Of a stretch of 64,000 nt of DNA, positions 1 to 9,082 are shown piece by piece. Position 1 is the first letter of the stretch, and every line of letters begins with the position of its first letter. Both the position numbers and the translations under genes were made by a program. The notes beneath the pieces are model-generated. The model worked only from the letters and a program-made list of their open reading frames with translations, did not search any database and was not told where the DNA came from. The stretch comes from Micromonospora sp. M71_S20 (GTDB lineage Bacteria > Actinomycetota > Actinomycetes > Mycobacteriales > Micromonosporaceae): assembly GCF_003664255.1 (NCBI RefSeq), contig NZ_RCCV01000001.1, positions 1,922,001 to 1,986,000 of the forward strand. The letters run 5' to 3'.

Positions 1-436
1 CGCCCCCGACGACGTAGAGGTCCCGGTCGGGGATGCCGGTGATCGAGCCGAACAGGAACTGTTGCAGCGATCCGGCGTACCCGGGGGCCTGCGAGATGAT
101 CACGATGCCGAGGGCGAACGTGGCGACCAGGAAGACGCCGATCAGCGAGTCCTCCTTGACGCGCCGGTTCTGCGAGAAGATCGCGATCAGCAGCGCGGTG
201 GCGACACCGGCGACGGCGCCGCCGAGCACCAGGCTGCCCTGCAGGACGAAGGCCACCGCGATGCCGGGGAAGACCGCGTGTGCCACGGCGTCGCCGATGA
301 AGGCCATCCCCCGAAGTACGACGTAGCAGCCGACGACGCCGCAGACGATGCTGGACAACACCGCGATCGCCAGCGCCTTGGGCAGGAACGCGAGGTCGGG
401 GTTGAGCAGGTCGGTGAGGAAGTCCGTGATCGACAT
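1..436 (-). CDS. anchored-repeat-type ABC transporter, permease (partial)
   Basis: This is the N-terminal ~145 residues of an ABC-3 type integral membrane permease; the gene runs off the left edge. It begins MSITDFLTDLL and contains several hydrophobic helices and the segment RGMAFIGDAVAHAVFPGIA, typical of ZnuB/MntB-like permeases. Its ATG overlaps the stop of the ATPase gene (ATGA), so the two are translationally coupled. Together with the ATPase and binding protein it would import a divalent metal. Identification as the anchored-repeat transporter permease (TIGR03770 type) rests on its neighbours. Confidence 0.9.
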   Translation of the reverse strand, partial: MSITDFLTDLLNPDLAFLPKALAIAVLSSIVCGVVGCYVVLRGMAFIGDAVAHAVFPGIAVAFVLQGSLVLGGAVAGVATALLIAIFSQNRRVKEDSLIGVFLVATFALGIVIISQAPGYAGSLQQFLFGSITGIPDRDLYVVGG

Positions 437-1179
437 CAGGCCGCCCTCACGAGTTTCAGCAGGGGGGAGGTCGCGCTCACCCCGAAGGTTGTCGTCCACA
501 GCTCGGGGTCCTGCAGGTCCGCCGGTTGCCCGTCGGCGACGACCCGCCCGTTGAGCAGGACCAGTCGGGTGCAGGAGTCCACGGCGGCGACGAGGTCGTG
601 GGTGGTCATCAGCACCGCGCGGTCCTCGCGCGCCAGGCTGGTGAACAGGTCGCCCAGCAGTTCCTGGGTGGGCATGTCGAGTCCGGTGAACGGCTCGTCG
701 AGCAGCAGGATGCGCGGCGCGAGGGCGAGGGCCCGGGCTACCAGGACGCGTTGGCGTTGCCCACCGGACAGCTCACCGACCGGCCGGCGGCGCAGCCCGG
801 TCAGCTGTACGCGGTCGAGTGCCTCGCCGACGGCCCGCCAGTCGGCGACGCCGGGGCGGCGGAGCAGGCCCAGGCGGCCGGTACGGCCGGTCAGCACGGC
901 CTGCTCGACGGAGATCGGGAAGTCCCAGGTGAACTCGTGGCGCTGGGGGACGTAGCCGATTTCCGACCGGCCGGGACGCGACGGCTTGCCCTCCACCAGT
1001 ACCCGGCCAGCGCGGGTGCGGGTCAGCGCGAGGATGGCGCGCAGCAGGGTGGTCTTTCCGGCGCCGTTGGGTCCGAGCAGCCCGACCAGCTCGCCCCGGT
1101 CGAGGTGCAGGCGGATGTCTCGCAGGACCGGCCGGCCGCCGAGGTCCACGTCCAGCCCTTCGATGTCGAGTGCTCTCAC
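436..1179 (-). CDS. anchored-repeat-type ABC transporter, ATP-binding subunit
   Basis: A 247-residue ABC ATPase that would power metal import through the adjacent permease. Visible motifs are Walker A GPNGAGKT near residue 37, signature LSGGQRQR, Walker B ILLLDEP and the switch histidine in TTHD. The GTG start at 1179 was chosen because it overlaps the stop of the upstream gene and begins VRALDIEGLDVDLGG, the normal start of the domain; the open frame extends further upstream but that part overlaps another gene. Family TIGR03771 is the best match by context. Confidence 0.93.
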   Translation of the reverse strand: MRALDIEGLDVDLGGRPVLRDIRLHLDRGELVGLLGPNGAGKTTLLRAILALTRTRAGRVLVEGKPSRPGRSEIGYVPQRHEFTWDFPISVEQAVLTGRTGRLGLLRRPGVADWRAVGEALDRVQLTGLRRRPVGELSGGQRQRVLVARALALAPRILLLDEPFTGLDMPTQELLGDLFTSLAREDRAVLMTTHDLVAAVDSCTRLVLLNGRVVADGQPADLQDPELWTTTFGVSATSPLLKLVRAA

Positions 1180-2168
1180 CGCTGGACCTCCGGCAGTGCT
1201 GCGGCGCGTTCCTTCTCGGCCCGCTGCTTCGCCCGGCGTCCGCGCAGAAGCAGAAGGATCAGGCCGACGGCGAGTACGGCGGCTGCGCCCACCAGCGCGG
1301 CGAGCGGCAGCGACGTGGACCCCCCGGCTGACTCGGTGACCGTGGTGCGCTCCTTGTCGGCCGCTGCCTGCCCGGCTGCTGCGGGGATGTCCGCAGTGGC
1401 CGCGTACGCCTCGTCGGCGCTGGTGGCGTCGCCCACGGCGAAGCGCAGCGTGCCGGTCGCCGACACCGTCTCGCCGTTGATCAGGTCGGCGGACACTCCG
1501 ACCGCGACCAGGTAGACCCCCGGTGCGCTGAACACCCAGTTGGCGTGGGTGTGGGTGTTGACCTCGGCCCAGAAGGGCTGAGCCTTCGGCTCGGTGGAGC
1601 GCCACAGCGGCTGGGGTGGGGCGAAGTTGCCCGACTGGAGATAGGTCGTGAGGCTTCCCGGTCCGCGTACGCCGAGCAGGGTCAGGGTGACGCCCCGGTC
1701 GATGGTCTGCATCACCCGGGGGTCCTGGGTGTTCCAGCCGAGCCAGACGACATCGGGGTTCTGGACCTGTGGCACCACGTACACCTTTTTGCCGGCGTCG
1801 ATGCCCAGGAAGGCGTACGCCGGGTCATCGGGAACGGTCTGCAGCGCGGCGTCGGAGACCCGGAGCAGGGCCTCGTCGGGGTCGCGCCACACCGGGCGCG
1901 CCTGTGTGCCGTCGTGGATCAGCAGCGTCCAGCGGTTGTCGACGTAGCGGGGGCCGACGTCGACGTGCCCGGTGGCGAGTTCGGCCCGGCCGGTGGCGAG
2001 CGGCTGGTCGGCGGCGATCGACTGGCCGAGGCCCGGTGTCGGCTGCTCGGCCCGCGCCGGTGTCTGCGTCGTGGCCAGCACGATCAGCGTGGCCAGCGTG
2101 CACCGCAGCACGGCGGTCGTCGTGCGGGTGCGGCCTGGCAGCCGTCCTGCCGTCACTGGTTCCTCCAT
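1176..2168 (-). CDS. anchored-repeat surface protein linked to the ABC transporter
   Basis: A 330-residue exported protein. The N-terminus has a signal peptide (hydrophobic run TLATLIVLATTQTPARA). One choice-of-anchor M / TIGR03769 repeat follows, with the landmarks VVWLGWNTQ and HTHANWVF. A C-terminal transmembrane helix (LAALVGAAAVLAVGLILLLL) and a basic tail anchor it. It fits the ABC-transporter-associated repeat proteins (TIGR03773). The ATG overlaps the binding-protein stop, so it is in the same operon. The HxHxxW motif could hold metal, but that is inference. A role presenting substrate to the transporter at the cell surface is likely, not shown. Confidence 0.88.
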   Translation of the reverse strand: MEEPVTAGRLPGRTRTTTAVLRCTLATLIVLATTQTPARAEQPTPGLGQSIAADQPLATGRAELATGHVDVGPRYVDNRWTLLIHDGTQARPVWRDPDEALLRVSDAALQTVPDDPAYAFLGIDAGKKVYVVPQVQNPDVVWLGWNTQDPRVMQTIDRGVTLTLLGVRGPGSLTTYLQSGNFAPPQPLWRSTEPKAQPFWAEVNTHTHANWVFSAPGVYLVAVGVSADLINGETVSATGTLRFAVGDATSADEAYAATADIPAAAGQAAADKERTTVTESAGGSTSLPLAALVGAAAVLAVGLILLLLRGRRAKQRAEKERAAALPEVQR

Positions 2169-3757
2169 CAGTTGTCTCCGGTCAGGCAGTCGTGCAGTGA
2201 GTCGGCGTTGAACCGCATCATCTGCGCGTAGGTGGTGACGTCGCCGTCGAAGGTGTCGCCGTAGATCGGGCAGATCCGTAGTCCTTCCTCGCGGGCCACC
2301 TCGGTCAGCGTGGTGGACCGGGCCGCCAGGTTCGGTTCCAGGAACACGGCGGGGATCCTCAGGTTGCGGATCGTCTCGACGAGCCGGCGGCGGTCGGCCA
2401 GGCTCGGCTCCGTGACGGGGTTGGGGGTGACGAAGCCGGAGATCTGGATCCCGTACGCCTGGCCCAGGTAGCCGAACGCGTCGTGGGTGCTGACCAGGTG
2501 GCGTCGCGACGGCGGGATGCGCGCGACGGTGTCCCGGACGTAGGCGTCGAGTTGCTCGAGTTCCCGGATGTAGGCCGAAGCGTTCGCCCGGTAGGCCGTC
2601 GCCCCCTCGGGGTCGACTCCGATCAGGGTGTCCCGGATCAGTTCGGTGTAGGAGATCGCGTTGCGGACGTTCTGCCACAGGTGCGGGTCGATCTCGCCGT
2701 GTACGTGTTTGCCGAGGACCGCCTGGGGGAGCTGGTAGACCTGGGTGCCGGGCCGGCCGAGGAACCGGAACCTCCGGTCGCCGGGTACCTCGAGCAATGC
2801 CTTGTTCGGGACCTCGATCACGGTGCTGGCCGGGTCGTACACCCGCTGGTTGGCCTCGCCGCTGCCTTCCGGGTCGGCGAACAGGTAGAGCCGCCGCTCG
2901 TCGAGGTCGACGGTGACGTCGGCGTGCCCGGAGTTCAGGACCGCCGCGCCCGGCATGCCCGGCACCGAGTGGGGATCCACCCCGACGGCGAAGGTGAACA
3001 CCTGCTCGCCCAGCGGGACGGGAGCCGTGTCGGGGGAGACCGCCAGCTGCGCCCGCATGGTCAGCCGGTAGACACCTGGCTTGGTGAACGCCCAGCTCAT
3101 GTGGGTGTGCGCGTCGGGCGGCAGAGTGGCGGTGTCGTCCCGGTACCCGTTGGCGGCGTCGAACCCGTTCTTGGAGTCGACGTAGAACGCCGGGTTGCCG
3201 AACGACTCGGTCAGGTAGGCCAGTACCCGACCCGGCCCGTCTGCGGCGGTAGCGCTGAGCAGTACGTCGGAGGAGCGGTTCGCGCCCTGCGCAGCCCCGG
3301 TGCCGCGCACCCGCATACCCAGCCAGAGGGTGTCCAGCGATACGTCCTCGACCAGCGGAATGATCTCCGCGGCGTACTTCACCGCCCCCTCGGCCAGCGA
3401 GATGTTCGGTACGCCGTCGCGAAGGTTCGCGTCCAGCGCCTTGATGACGGCCTGCTCCTCCAGCAGGAGGTAGTTGCTGAACGCGACGTCGGCGTACACG
3501 ACGTCACGGACATCCCGCAGTGACGGCTCGTAGCTGTGCGGGTCGGCACTGTCGGGCACCAGCGAGCTGACGACCACCCGGTCCCCGCCCACGTTGCTGA
3601 CCAGGTCCCGCAGGATTCCGGTGGTCGTGATGACCTGGACGCGGTCGTCGTCGGCCGTCAGTGCCACCTGCGACCGGCAGCCGCTGGCCAGCAGGGCGAC
3701 CAGCAGCGGTAGCACCCACAGCCGTGGGCTCGGTCGGTGGGCTCCCGCCCGCGTCAC
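2168..3757 (-). CDS. anchored-repeat ABC transporter, substrate-binding lipoprotein
   Basis: A 529-residue lipoprotein with signal and lipobox LLASGC. The two lobes of a ZnuA/TroA-like metal-binding protein are split by an inserted anchored-repeat domain (about residues 130-330). Candidate metal ligands are the His in PHSYEPS, those in HVHGEIDPH and STHDAFGY, and the acidic YGDTFDGD. The inserted domain carries HTHMSWAF. This architecture is that of TIGR03772. The GTG start gives the signal peptide and overlaps the upstream stop. It would capture a divalent metal, probably zinc, and deliver it to the permease. Confidence 0.92.
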   Translation of the reverse strand: MTRAGAHRPSPRLWVLPLLVALLASGCRSQVALTADDDRVQVITTTGILRDLVSNVGGDRVVVSSLVPDSADPHSYEPSLRDVRDVVYADVAFSNYLLLEEQAVIKALDANLRDGVPNISLAEGAVKYAAEIIPLVEDVSLDTLWLGMRVRGTGAAQGANRSSDVLLSATAADGPGRVLAYLTESFGNPAFYVDSKNGFDAANGYRDDTATLPPDAHTHMSWAFTKPGVYRLTMRAQLAVSPDTAPVPLGEQVFTFAVGVDPHSVPGMPGAAVLNSGHADVTVDLDERRLYLFADPEGSGEANQRVYDPASTVIEVPNKALLEVPGDRRFRFLGRPGTQVYQLPQAVLGKHVHGEIDPHLWQNVRNAISYTELIRDTLIGVDPEGATAYRANASAYIRELEQLDAYVRDTVARIPPSRRHLVSTHDAFGYLGQAYGIQISGFVTPNPVTEPSLADRRRLVETIRNLRIPAVFLEPNLAARSTTLTEVAREEGLRICPIYGDTFDGDVTTYAQMMRFNADSLHDCLTGDN

Positions 3758-5355
3758 GCCGGTGCCATAACGTCGCTCGTGGGTCCGGCGCGGCGGCGAC
3801 GGGCCGACGCCACCAGCAGGACCCCGAGCACCACGAGGACGACGCCGGCCGAAGCAGCCGTCAACACCCAGCCGGCCCCGGTGCGCGGCAGCGGCCCGCC
3901 ACTGCCCTGATCCGCGCCGCCCGCGCTGTCATCGGAACCGGAGCCGGACCCCGAGCCGGTGCCGGAGCCGCCGTCCGGGTTGGTGCTGTCACCGACGGCG
4001 AGGGTGAGCGTCCTGGTGTCGGTGACCGCCTTGCCGGCGGTGGTGGTGCCGCTCATCTGCACCGCGAGGCGGTACAGGCCGGGCTTGGTGAACGCCCAGT
4101 TGCCGTGCGCGTGGGTGTTGAGCGGGATGCTCAGCTGCTGCGGGAACGGCTTGGCGGAGTCGAAGAGCACGTCGGCCTTGCCGAACGAGCCGGTGAGGAA
4201 CAGGGCGTACCGGCCGGGCCCGGTGACCCCCTTCAGCGTCCACGTGACGGGGCCCTTCACGCCGGACACGACGGACTCGTGCTGGGTGTTCCAGCCGGGC
4301 CAGACGATGCCCGCCTGCTGGGACTGCGGCAGCAACCACACGGCGTCGCCCTGCTTGCCGAGGAAATCGGCACCGGCCGGCACCGTGATCTTCGCGTTGT
4401 CCTTGACGTGCAGGACCACGTCGGCGGTCTCCCGCCAGACCGGAGGGCTGGTCCGGTCGTCCTTGATCCGGATCCTCCAGGTGTCCCCGGACAGTTGCGG
4501 CCCCATGTCGACGTGCCCGTCGGCGATCACCTGGCGACTGCCCGTCGCGGGCGCCGCTGCCTTCACGGACGGCGCCGCAGCGGGCTCCGGCACGGCTTCC
4601 GGCTCCGGCGCGGCGGGCGCGGCCAGTGGCCGCGCCGCCGCCTGCCCGTCGGGCCGCACCGCCGTCTGGGGCACCGCCGGCAGCGGCGCCTGTCCGGCCG
4701 GGCTGATCACCGGCACACGCACCCGGTACGTGGCGTCGGCGCTGACCTTCCGACCCGAGCGCAGGGTGACCGAGCCGGTCAGGGTGAACCGGTGGTCGCC
4801 CGCCCCGTCGAAGGCCAAGACCACACCGCCGGTACGCGTGCCCACCGGTAGCTGCGCCGTCCGCGGCACGCCGGGGCGACTGCCGAAGAGCGGGCTCGCC
4901 GCGCCGATACCGGTCAGGGTGTAGGCCGTGAGGTGACCGGGCCCCTCGACCGAGCGCAGGGTGAGGGCGACCGTGTCGTCGGTGACGACCCCGGGGCGTA
5001 CTCCGGTGGTGTCCAGGGCCGGGAACCCGGTGTCGCCCGCGGACAGTGACCACACCGGCTGGCCCGGCGTTCCGAGGAAGGCGAAGGCCTTCCCGGCCGG
5101 CACTCGACCGGCCAGGCCACCGTTCGGGCCCAATACCACCTCGGCCGGGTCGCGGCCGGGGGCGTCACCCGCCAGCTGCGCGGCGTCCCGGAGGCGCAGC
5201 GACAGCGCATCACCGTCGAACGCCACCGAGACGAGGTCCGCGCCGGTCACGTCGACCGCGGTCGGTTCCGCGCCGGCCGGCGCGGCCCCCACGGCCAGCG
5301 TCAGCACGGCCACGGCAAGGCCGGCGGCGCCGGCACGCATGCTTCTCATCCTCAT
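3754..5355 (-). CDS. LPXTG-anchored protein with two anchored-repeat domains
   Basis: A 533-residue sortase substrate. It has a signal peptide ending near APAGA and two choice-of-anchor M domains (about 30-230 and 280-450), separated by a Pro/Ala/Glu-rich linker. A Gly/Ser stretch leads to LPRTG near residue 489, then a hydrophobic helix and an Arg-rich tail. The second repeat keeps IVWPGWNTQ and HAHGNWAF; the first repeat lacks the HxH motif. The start at 5355 has GGGGGAG a few bases upstream; longer in-frame starts lack this. It sits in the transporter operon and is probably displayed on the wall. Confidence 0.92.
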   Translation of the reverse strand: MRMRSMRAGAAGLAVAVLTLAVGAAPAGAEPTAVDVTGADLVSVAFDGDALSLRLRDAAQLAGDAPGRDPAEVVLGPNGGLAGRVPAGKAFAFLGTPGQPVWSLSAGDTGFPALDTTGVRPGVVTDDTVALTLRSVEGPGHLTAYTLTGIGAASPLFGSRPGVPRTAQLPVGTRTGGVVLAFDGAGDHRFTLTGSVTLRSGRKVSADATYRVRVPVISPAGQAPLPAVPQTAVRPDGQAAARPLAAPAAPEPEAVPEPAAAPSVKAAAPATGSRQVIADGHVDMGPQLSGDTWRIRIKDDRTSPPVWRETADVVLHVKDNAKITVPAGADFLGKQGDAVWLLPQSQQAGIVWPGWNTQHESVVSGVKGPVTWTLKGVTGPGRYALFLTGSFGKADVLFDSAKPFPQQLSIPLNTHAHGNWAFTKPGLYRLAVQMSGTTTAGKAVTDTRTLTLAVGDSTNPDGGSGTGSGSGSGSDDSAGGADQGSGGPLPRTGAGWVLTAASAGVVLVVLGVLLVASARRRRAGPTSDVMAPA

Positions 5356-5513
5356 TGCTCGCTCCCCCGGCGACGTGCGGGCTTGTCGTCGTGCCGCGTC
5401 GTGACAACCTGACTGGTGGCGGCACCCTGCGGCGTGGTCGGGAGGGCTGGTGCGGGGCCTGAGGTACGGCTTCGCCGGGTCACTGCTTGTCCTTCCCCAT
5501 GGTCGATGTGCGG

Positions 5514-6692
5514 TCATGAGTTGTCGTGGGTCGGTTCGGAGCGATCGGTGTCAGGCGTCGGACGGTCGGGCGTCGTCGTGCCGCAACCGTCGGCGCGGGA
5601 GCCCGGGCCGACGGGGGCGGGAACCGCGGCATCCTTGCGGTCCGAGTTCCGATCGGCCTCCCGGCCGGCCTCGGTGCGTCCCTGCTCCCGGGCGGCGGCC
5701 ACCGCCCGCGCGACCTGCCGGACCCGCCGTCGGCGGGCGGCGACCAACGCCCAGACCGCGAGGGCGAGAAGGGCCAGTAGGGCCAGCTGCGGCCAGGGCA
5801 TCGCCCAGACGGTGGCCTGCACCGTGTCGCCCCGCGGCGGCGGATCGAGGACCTGGTCGCCGACGGCGGCGGGCGTGATGGAGGCACTTCCGGTCAGCCG
5901 GAACAGCGGCGGCACACCCGTCATGCGTACGGCGGTGGTCAGCTCGCCGCCGGGCAGGATCTCCGGCAGGGCCGCCGCCTCCACCGAGCGCCGGCCGAGA
6001 CCGAACGGGCCGGCCACGCCGAGCGCGGGCCGCCCTGTGAGCCGGACGTTGCCGGTGTTCCGGACGGTGAAGGTGGCGGTGAGCGTGCCACCGGCCAGGG
6101 GGTTGAGCGAGCCGGTGTGCCGTACCCGCAGGTTCTCGACGGTCAGCGCGGGTTGCAGCTCGCCGGTGACCCGCAGGTAGATGCGGGCGCCGACGCGGTG
6201 GTCGACGGCGACCTGGTTGCCCTGGGCGTCCGCCGACGTGGCGGCGAGTGAGGCGACGATTCCCCCGGCGTGGTCTCCCGGTGTGGCGTTGGCCGGCACG
6301 GTGAGGGTGAACGGGACGTTCAGGCGGGACGTCGACGGGATGGTCAGGGTCCGCCGAGGGATCCGGACCCAGGCGCCGACGTCGGTGGGCTGCCGGTCAC
6401 CGGCCAGCAGGTCGAACCCGCCCTGAGCGGTGGTGAACGCGTCGCTGGCGTACAAGTTCAGGGTGAGCGGGCGCGCCGAGTGGTTGGTGACCGCGACGTG
6501 GTCGGTGAGCTTGGCACCGGGGTCGAGCTTGTAGGTGAACGCCGGCCGGCCGTTCGGGCCCTTCGCGGTCGACGGTGCCACCCCCCAGGTCACGACGGGG
6601 GCCGCCGACGGTTTGGGAGGCGCCGGTGCGGGTGGTGCCGGGGCGGCGCCGAGTAGAGCGATGCCGGTGGCGACGGCGGCGAGCAAGCGCAT
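5514..6692 (-). CDS. DUF916 / WxL-interacting surface protein
   Basis: A 392-residue protein with a signal peptide followed by a Pro/Ala-rich segment. A DUF916 domain (WxL-protein peptidoglycan-binding type; WGVAPS near residue 36, TNHSARPLTLNLYASDA) comes next, then an Ig-like region. A single C-terminal TM helix and a cytoplasmic charged, Ala/Arg-rich tail end the protein. In Firmicutes these proteins dock WxL-domain proteins to the wall. Here the upstream gene ends in a WxL-like domain, so the two probably form a surface complex. The 158-bp gap to the next gene holds no ORF I can support. Confidence 0.85.
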   Translation of the reverse strand: MRLLAAVATGIALLGAAPAPPAPAPPKPSAAPVVTWGVAPSTAKGPNGRPAFTYKLDPGAKLTDHVAVTNHSARPLTLNLYASDAFTTAQGGFDLLAGDRQPTDVGAWVRIPRRTLTIPSTSRLNVPFTLTVPANATPGDHAGGIVASLAATSADAQGNQVAVDHRVGARIYLRVTGELQPALTVENLRVRHTGSLNPLAGGTLTATFTVRNTGNVRLTGRPALGVAGPFGLGRRSVEAAALPEILPGGELTTAVRMTGVPPLFRLTGSASITPAAVGDQVLDPPPRGDTVQATVWAMPWPQLALLALLALAVWALVAARRRRVRQVARAVAAAREQGRTEAGREADRNSDRKDAAVPAPVGPGSRADGCGTTTPDRPTPDTDRSEPTHDNS

Positions 6693-6732
6693 GGCGGAGA
6701 CGGTTTCCGTTCCTCAGGGTGCGGGAGGTGAG

Positions 6733-6770
6733 GCGGGTGGGCGGGCTGCGGCAACGGCCCGCCCACCCGC
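6733..6770 (-). terminator. perfect 14-bp stem-loop inside the surface-protein operon
   Basis: GCGGGTGGGCGGGC and its exact reverse complement are separated by 10 bases. It lies between the WxL-type protein gene and the DUF916 gene, both on the minus strand. No T-run follows, as is usual in high-GC actinomycetes. It may partly terminate transcription or protect the upstream mRNA. Confidence 0.7.
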
Positions 6771-6818
6771 GACCGTCCAGCGGCTGGCTCGGCGCCGGTC
6801 ACCGGACGGGTCAGGCGA

Positions 6819-8285
6819 TCAGATCGCGGTGAGGGTGAGGGTCGCGGTGTAGGTTCCCGCGGCCGTCTCGGTGGGCAGGCTCAGCCGCAGTCCCGCGCCC
6901 AGCTGCGCGGTGCCACGTCCGTTGCCGCTGGGTGCCGTACCCAGCACCGCGCTGTTGCCGAGGCCACCGCCGCTGCCGACGACGTACGGTGCGACCTCCG
7001 GGCCCGCAACGACGCCCTGCCCGGAACCCTGGGCCAGCACCCGGGGGCTCCAGCCGAGGTAGCCGGCGCTGAACGTGGCACCGTCCGGGCCGGTGAAGTC
7101 GGCCGGGATCTGGCCGGAGGCGCTCCAACCCGGCTGGCCGGCGCGGGTGTCGGTCACCGTGACCGGCCGGAGTTCACCGTTGCTCTCCCACCGGTCGCCG
7201 CCGGCGTTGAGCTGTGCGGACGGCAGCACCACGGCCCGGTCGTCCGGGTTGACGCTGATCACCAGAGCACCTTGCGTCTCGTCGATCGACGCGGTGATCG
7301 TCTGCGAGGTGCCCGGCTCCTGCGGTGGGAACGCCACCCACAGGGTCACCGGTTCGCTGCTCGCGACGACACTGTGGCCGTCACCGTACAACTTGGCCAC
7401 GTACTCGCAGGCGTTGAGCTCACGGGTGGCGGTGAAGAAGTACCTCGCACCCGCCTCTCCCGCAATGATGGTCCAGTCGTCCGAGCCCGGGCACCTGCTG
7501 AACCAGTGGTAGTGGTCCAGCTCCGTCTGCGGGGTCTGCACCGCGTTGAGCGTGACGGTGTCGTTGGGCTGGTACTCGTCGGCCATACCGTTGACCGACA
7601 GACTCACCTCCGGCCCGCCGCCGGACATCCCGCCGACGACGAACGAATAGTCGACCGGCCCGGTGCTGACCGTCGTGCCGTTGGTCAACGTGGCGTCGGC
7701 CTGGAACTTCAGCGTGTAGTTGCCCAGCGCGCTGAACGCCCAGTTCGAGTGGGCGTGTGTTGGCACCGGCACATCGATCGCGTCCGGCAGACCGTCGTCG
7801 GAGCGGAACTTGATGACCGGATTGGCGAACGAGTCCTGCGTGTACAGCGTGACGTTGCCCGGCCCCTGCACGCCGACCAGGCTCAACCGCACCTTGTTGC
7901 CCTCGAACACCCCCGTCTTCAGGGTTGTGGTGTTCCAGCCCGGCCAGAGCAGGTCCGGGTTCTGGGTCAGCGGCAGCAGCCAGACCTGACTGCCCGCGGG
8001 CCCGAGGAAGGCGAACCGGGGATCGGCGGGAACGGTCATGGCCGCCTCCGGCAGAACCTGGAACGTCACGTCCGCCGGATCCCGCTTCACCGGGGAACTG
8101 CCCGTGTCGTCGTTGACCTTCAACGACAGCGCACCACCCTCGTAGTGCACGTCGACCGCGTCGGTGTGCCCCTTGGAGAGCACCACCTTCTCGGCCGCCG
8201 ACGCGGCGGGCGGCGCCAGCACCGTGCCGGCGACCACCACCGCCCCGGCCATCAGGGCCGCGAGGCCGCGAGGCCTCAGTGTCAT
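6819..8285 (-). CDS. anchored-repeat protein with C-terminal WxL-like domain
   Basis: About 488 residues. A signal peptide (LMAGAVVVAGTVLAPPAASA) is followed by one choice-of-anchor M domain (LLWPGWNTT and HAHSNWAF landmarks), an Ig-like segment with cysteines, and a C-terminal WxL-like wall-binding domain ending GTYTATLTLTAI. There is no LPXTG. It pairs with the downstream DUF916 protein. The ATG at 8285 is preferred because GGGGGAGG lies 7 bases upstream; ATG 8291 and GTG 8306 are alternatives. It begins only ~55 bases after the S14 gene in the same direction, so it may be read through from the Zur-controlled ribosomal-protein genes. Confidence 0.88.
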   Translation of the reverse strand: MTLRPRGLAALMAGAVVVAGTVLAPPAASAAEKVVLSKGHTDAVDVHYEGGALSLKVNDDTGSSPVKRDPADVTFQVLPEAAMTVPADPRFAFLGPAGSQVWLLPLTQNPDLLWPGWNTTTLKTGVFEGNKVRLSLVGVQGPGNVTLYTQDSFANPVIKFRSDDGLPDAIDVPVPTHAHSNWAFSALGNYTLKFQADATLTNGTTVSTGPVDYSFVVGGMSGGGPEVSLSVNGMADEYQPNDTVTLNAVQTPQTELDHYHWFSRCPGSDDWTIIAGEAGARYFFTATRELNACEYVAKLYGDGHSVVASSEPVTLWVAFPPQEPGTSQTITASIDETQGALVISVNPDDRAVVLPSAQLNAGGDRWESNGELRPVTVTDTRAGQPGWSASGQIPADFTGPDGATFSAGYLGWSPRVLAQGSGQGVVAGPEVAPYVVGSGGGLGNSAVLGTAPSGNGRGTAQLGAGLRLSLPTETAAGTYTATLTLTAI

Positions 8286-8340
8286 TCTCATACCTCCCCC
8301 TTTCACACCGTGCCTACGCGCGGTGGTACCTGTGGTGAGA

Positions 8341-8646
8341 TCACCACGACGCCTTGCGCACCCCCGGCATCTCGCCGCGCAGGGCCAGTTCGCGGAACCG
8401 CACCCGGGAGAGCCCGAACCGGGTCAGCACCCCGCGTGGGCGGCCGTCGATCTGGTCCCGTGACCGCAGCCGCACCGGGCTGGAGTCGCGCGGGAGCCGG
8501 CTGAGCCGGCGGACCGCCTCGGCGCGTACGTCCGGGTCGGTGTCCGGGTGGGCGACCACCCGCTTCAGCTCCGCCCTCGCCTCGGCGTGCCGGGCGACCA
8601 GTTCCTCGCGGCGGGTCTGCCGGTTGACCAGGCTCTTTTTGGCCAT
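8341..8646 (-). CDS. rpsN: 30S ribosomal protein S14, zinc-free type
   Basis: A 101-residue S14 starting [16 protein letters not shown] and ending [11 protein letters not shown]. It has no CxxC pairs, so it is the long zinc-independent (C-minus) paralogue made when zinc is scarce. Its ATG overlaps the L33 stop, and it ends the L28-L33-S14 cluster. Confidence 0.97.
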   Translation of the reverse strand: MAKKSLVNRQTRREELVARHAEARAELKRVVAHPDTDPDVRAEAVRRLSRLPRDSSPVRLRSRDQIDGRPRGVLTRFGLSRVRFRELALRGEMPGVRKASW

Positions 8647-8813
8647 CAGCGGGCCTCCTTGAACTCGACGTGCCGGCGCACGATCGGGTCGTACTTGCGC
8701 AGGACCAGCCGGTCCGGGTCGTTGCGGCGGTTCTTGCGGGTCACGTACGTGTAGCCGGTGCCGGCGGTGCTGCGCAGCCGCACGATCGGACGGACGTCGG
8801 TCTGGCGGGCCAT
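8646..8813 (-). CDS. rpmG: 50S ribosomal protein L33, zinc-free type
   Basis: A 55-residue L33 ([20 protein letters not shown]) without any cysteine, so it is the C-minus paralogue. It overlaps both neighbours by a few bases, showing translational coupling in the cluster. Confidence 0.97.
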   Translation of the reverse strand: MARQTDVRPIVRLRSTAGTGYTYVTRKNRRNDPDRLVLRKYDPIVRRHVEFKEAR

Positions 8814-9049
8814 CAGAGCTTCACTCCCCGGCCGCGCAGCTCGGCGACGACCTTCTCGATGCCCTTGCGGTCCACGGTCTTGAGCGCCTTCGCGGTCAGG
8901 GTGAGGTTGACCCAGCGTCGCTCCGACGGCAGCCAGTAGCGGTGGTTCTGCAGGTTCGGGTTCCACCGGCGGCGGGTGCGCCGGTGTGAGTGGGACACGG
9001 CGTTGCCGAAGCTCGGCTGCGCGCCGGTGACGTCACAGCGTCGGGACAC
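8813..9049 (-). CDS. rpmB: 50S ribosomal protein L28, zinc-free type
   Basis: A 78-residue L28 (start [16 protein letters not shown]) with only one cysteine, so it lacks the zinc ribbon of the housekeeping form. A GTG start with AAGGAG upstream. It is the first gene of the minus-strand operon, and a Zur-type palindrome lies 34 bases upstream. Confidence 0.97.
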   Translation of the reverse strand: MSRRCDVTGAQPSFGNAVSHSHRRTRRRWNPNLQNHRYWLPSERRWVNLTLTAKALKTVDRKGIEKVVAELRGRGVKL

Positions 9050-9082
9050 AGTGCTCGCTCCTTGATCAGAGGCATAACGGTA

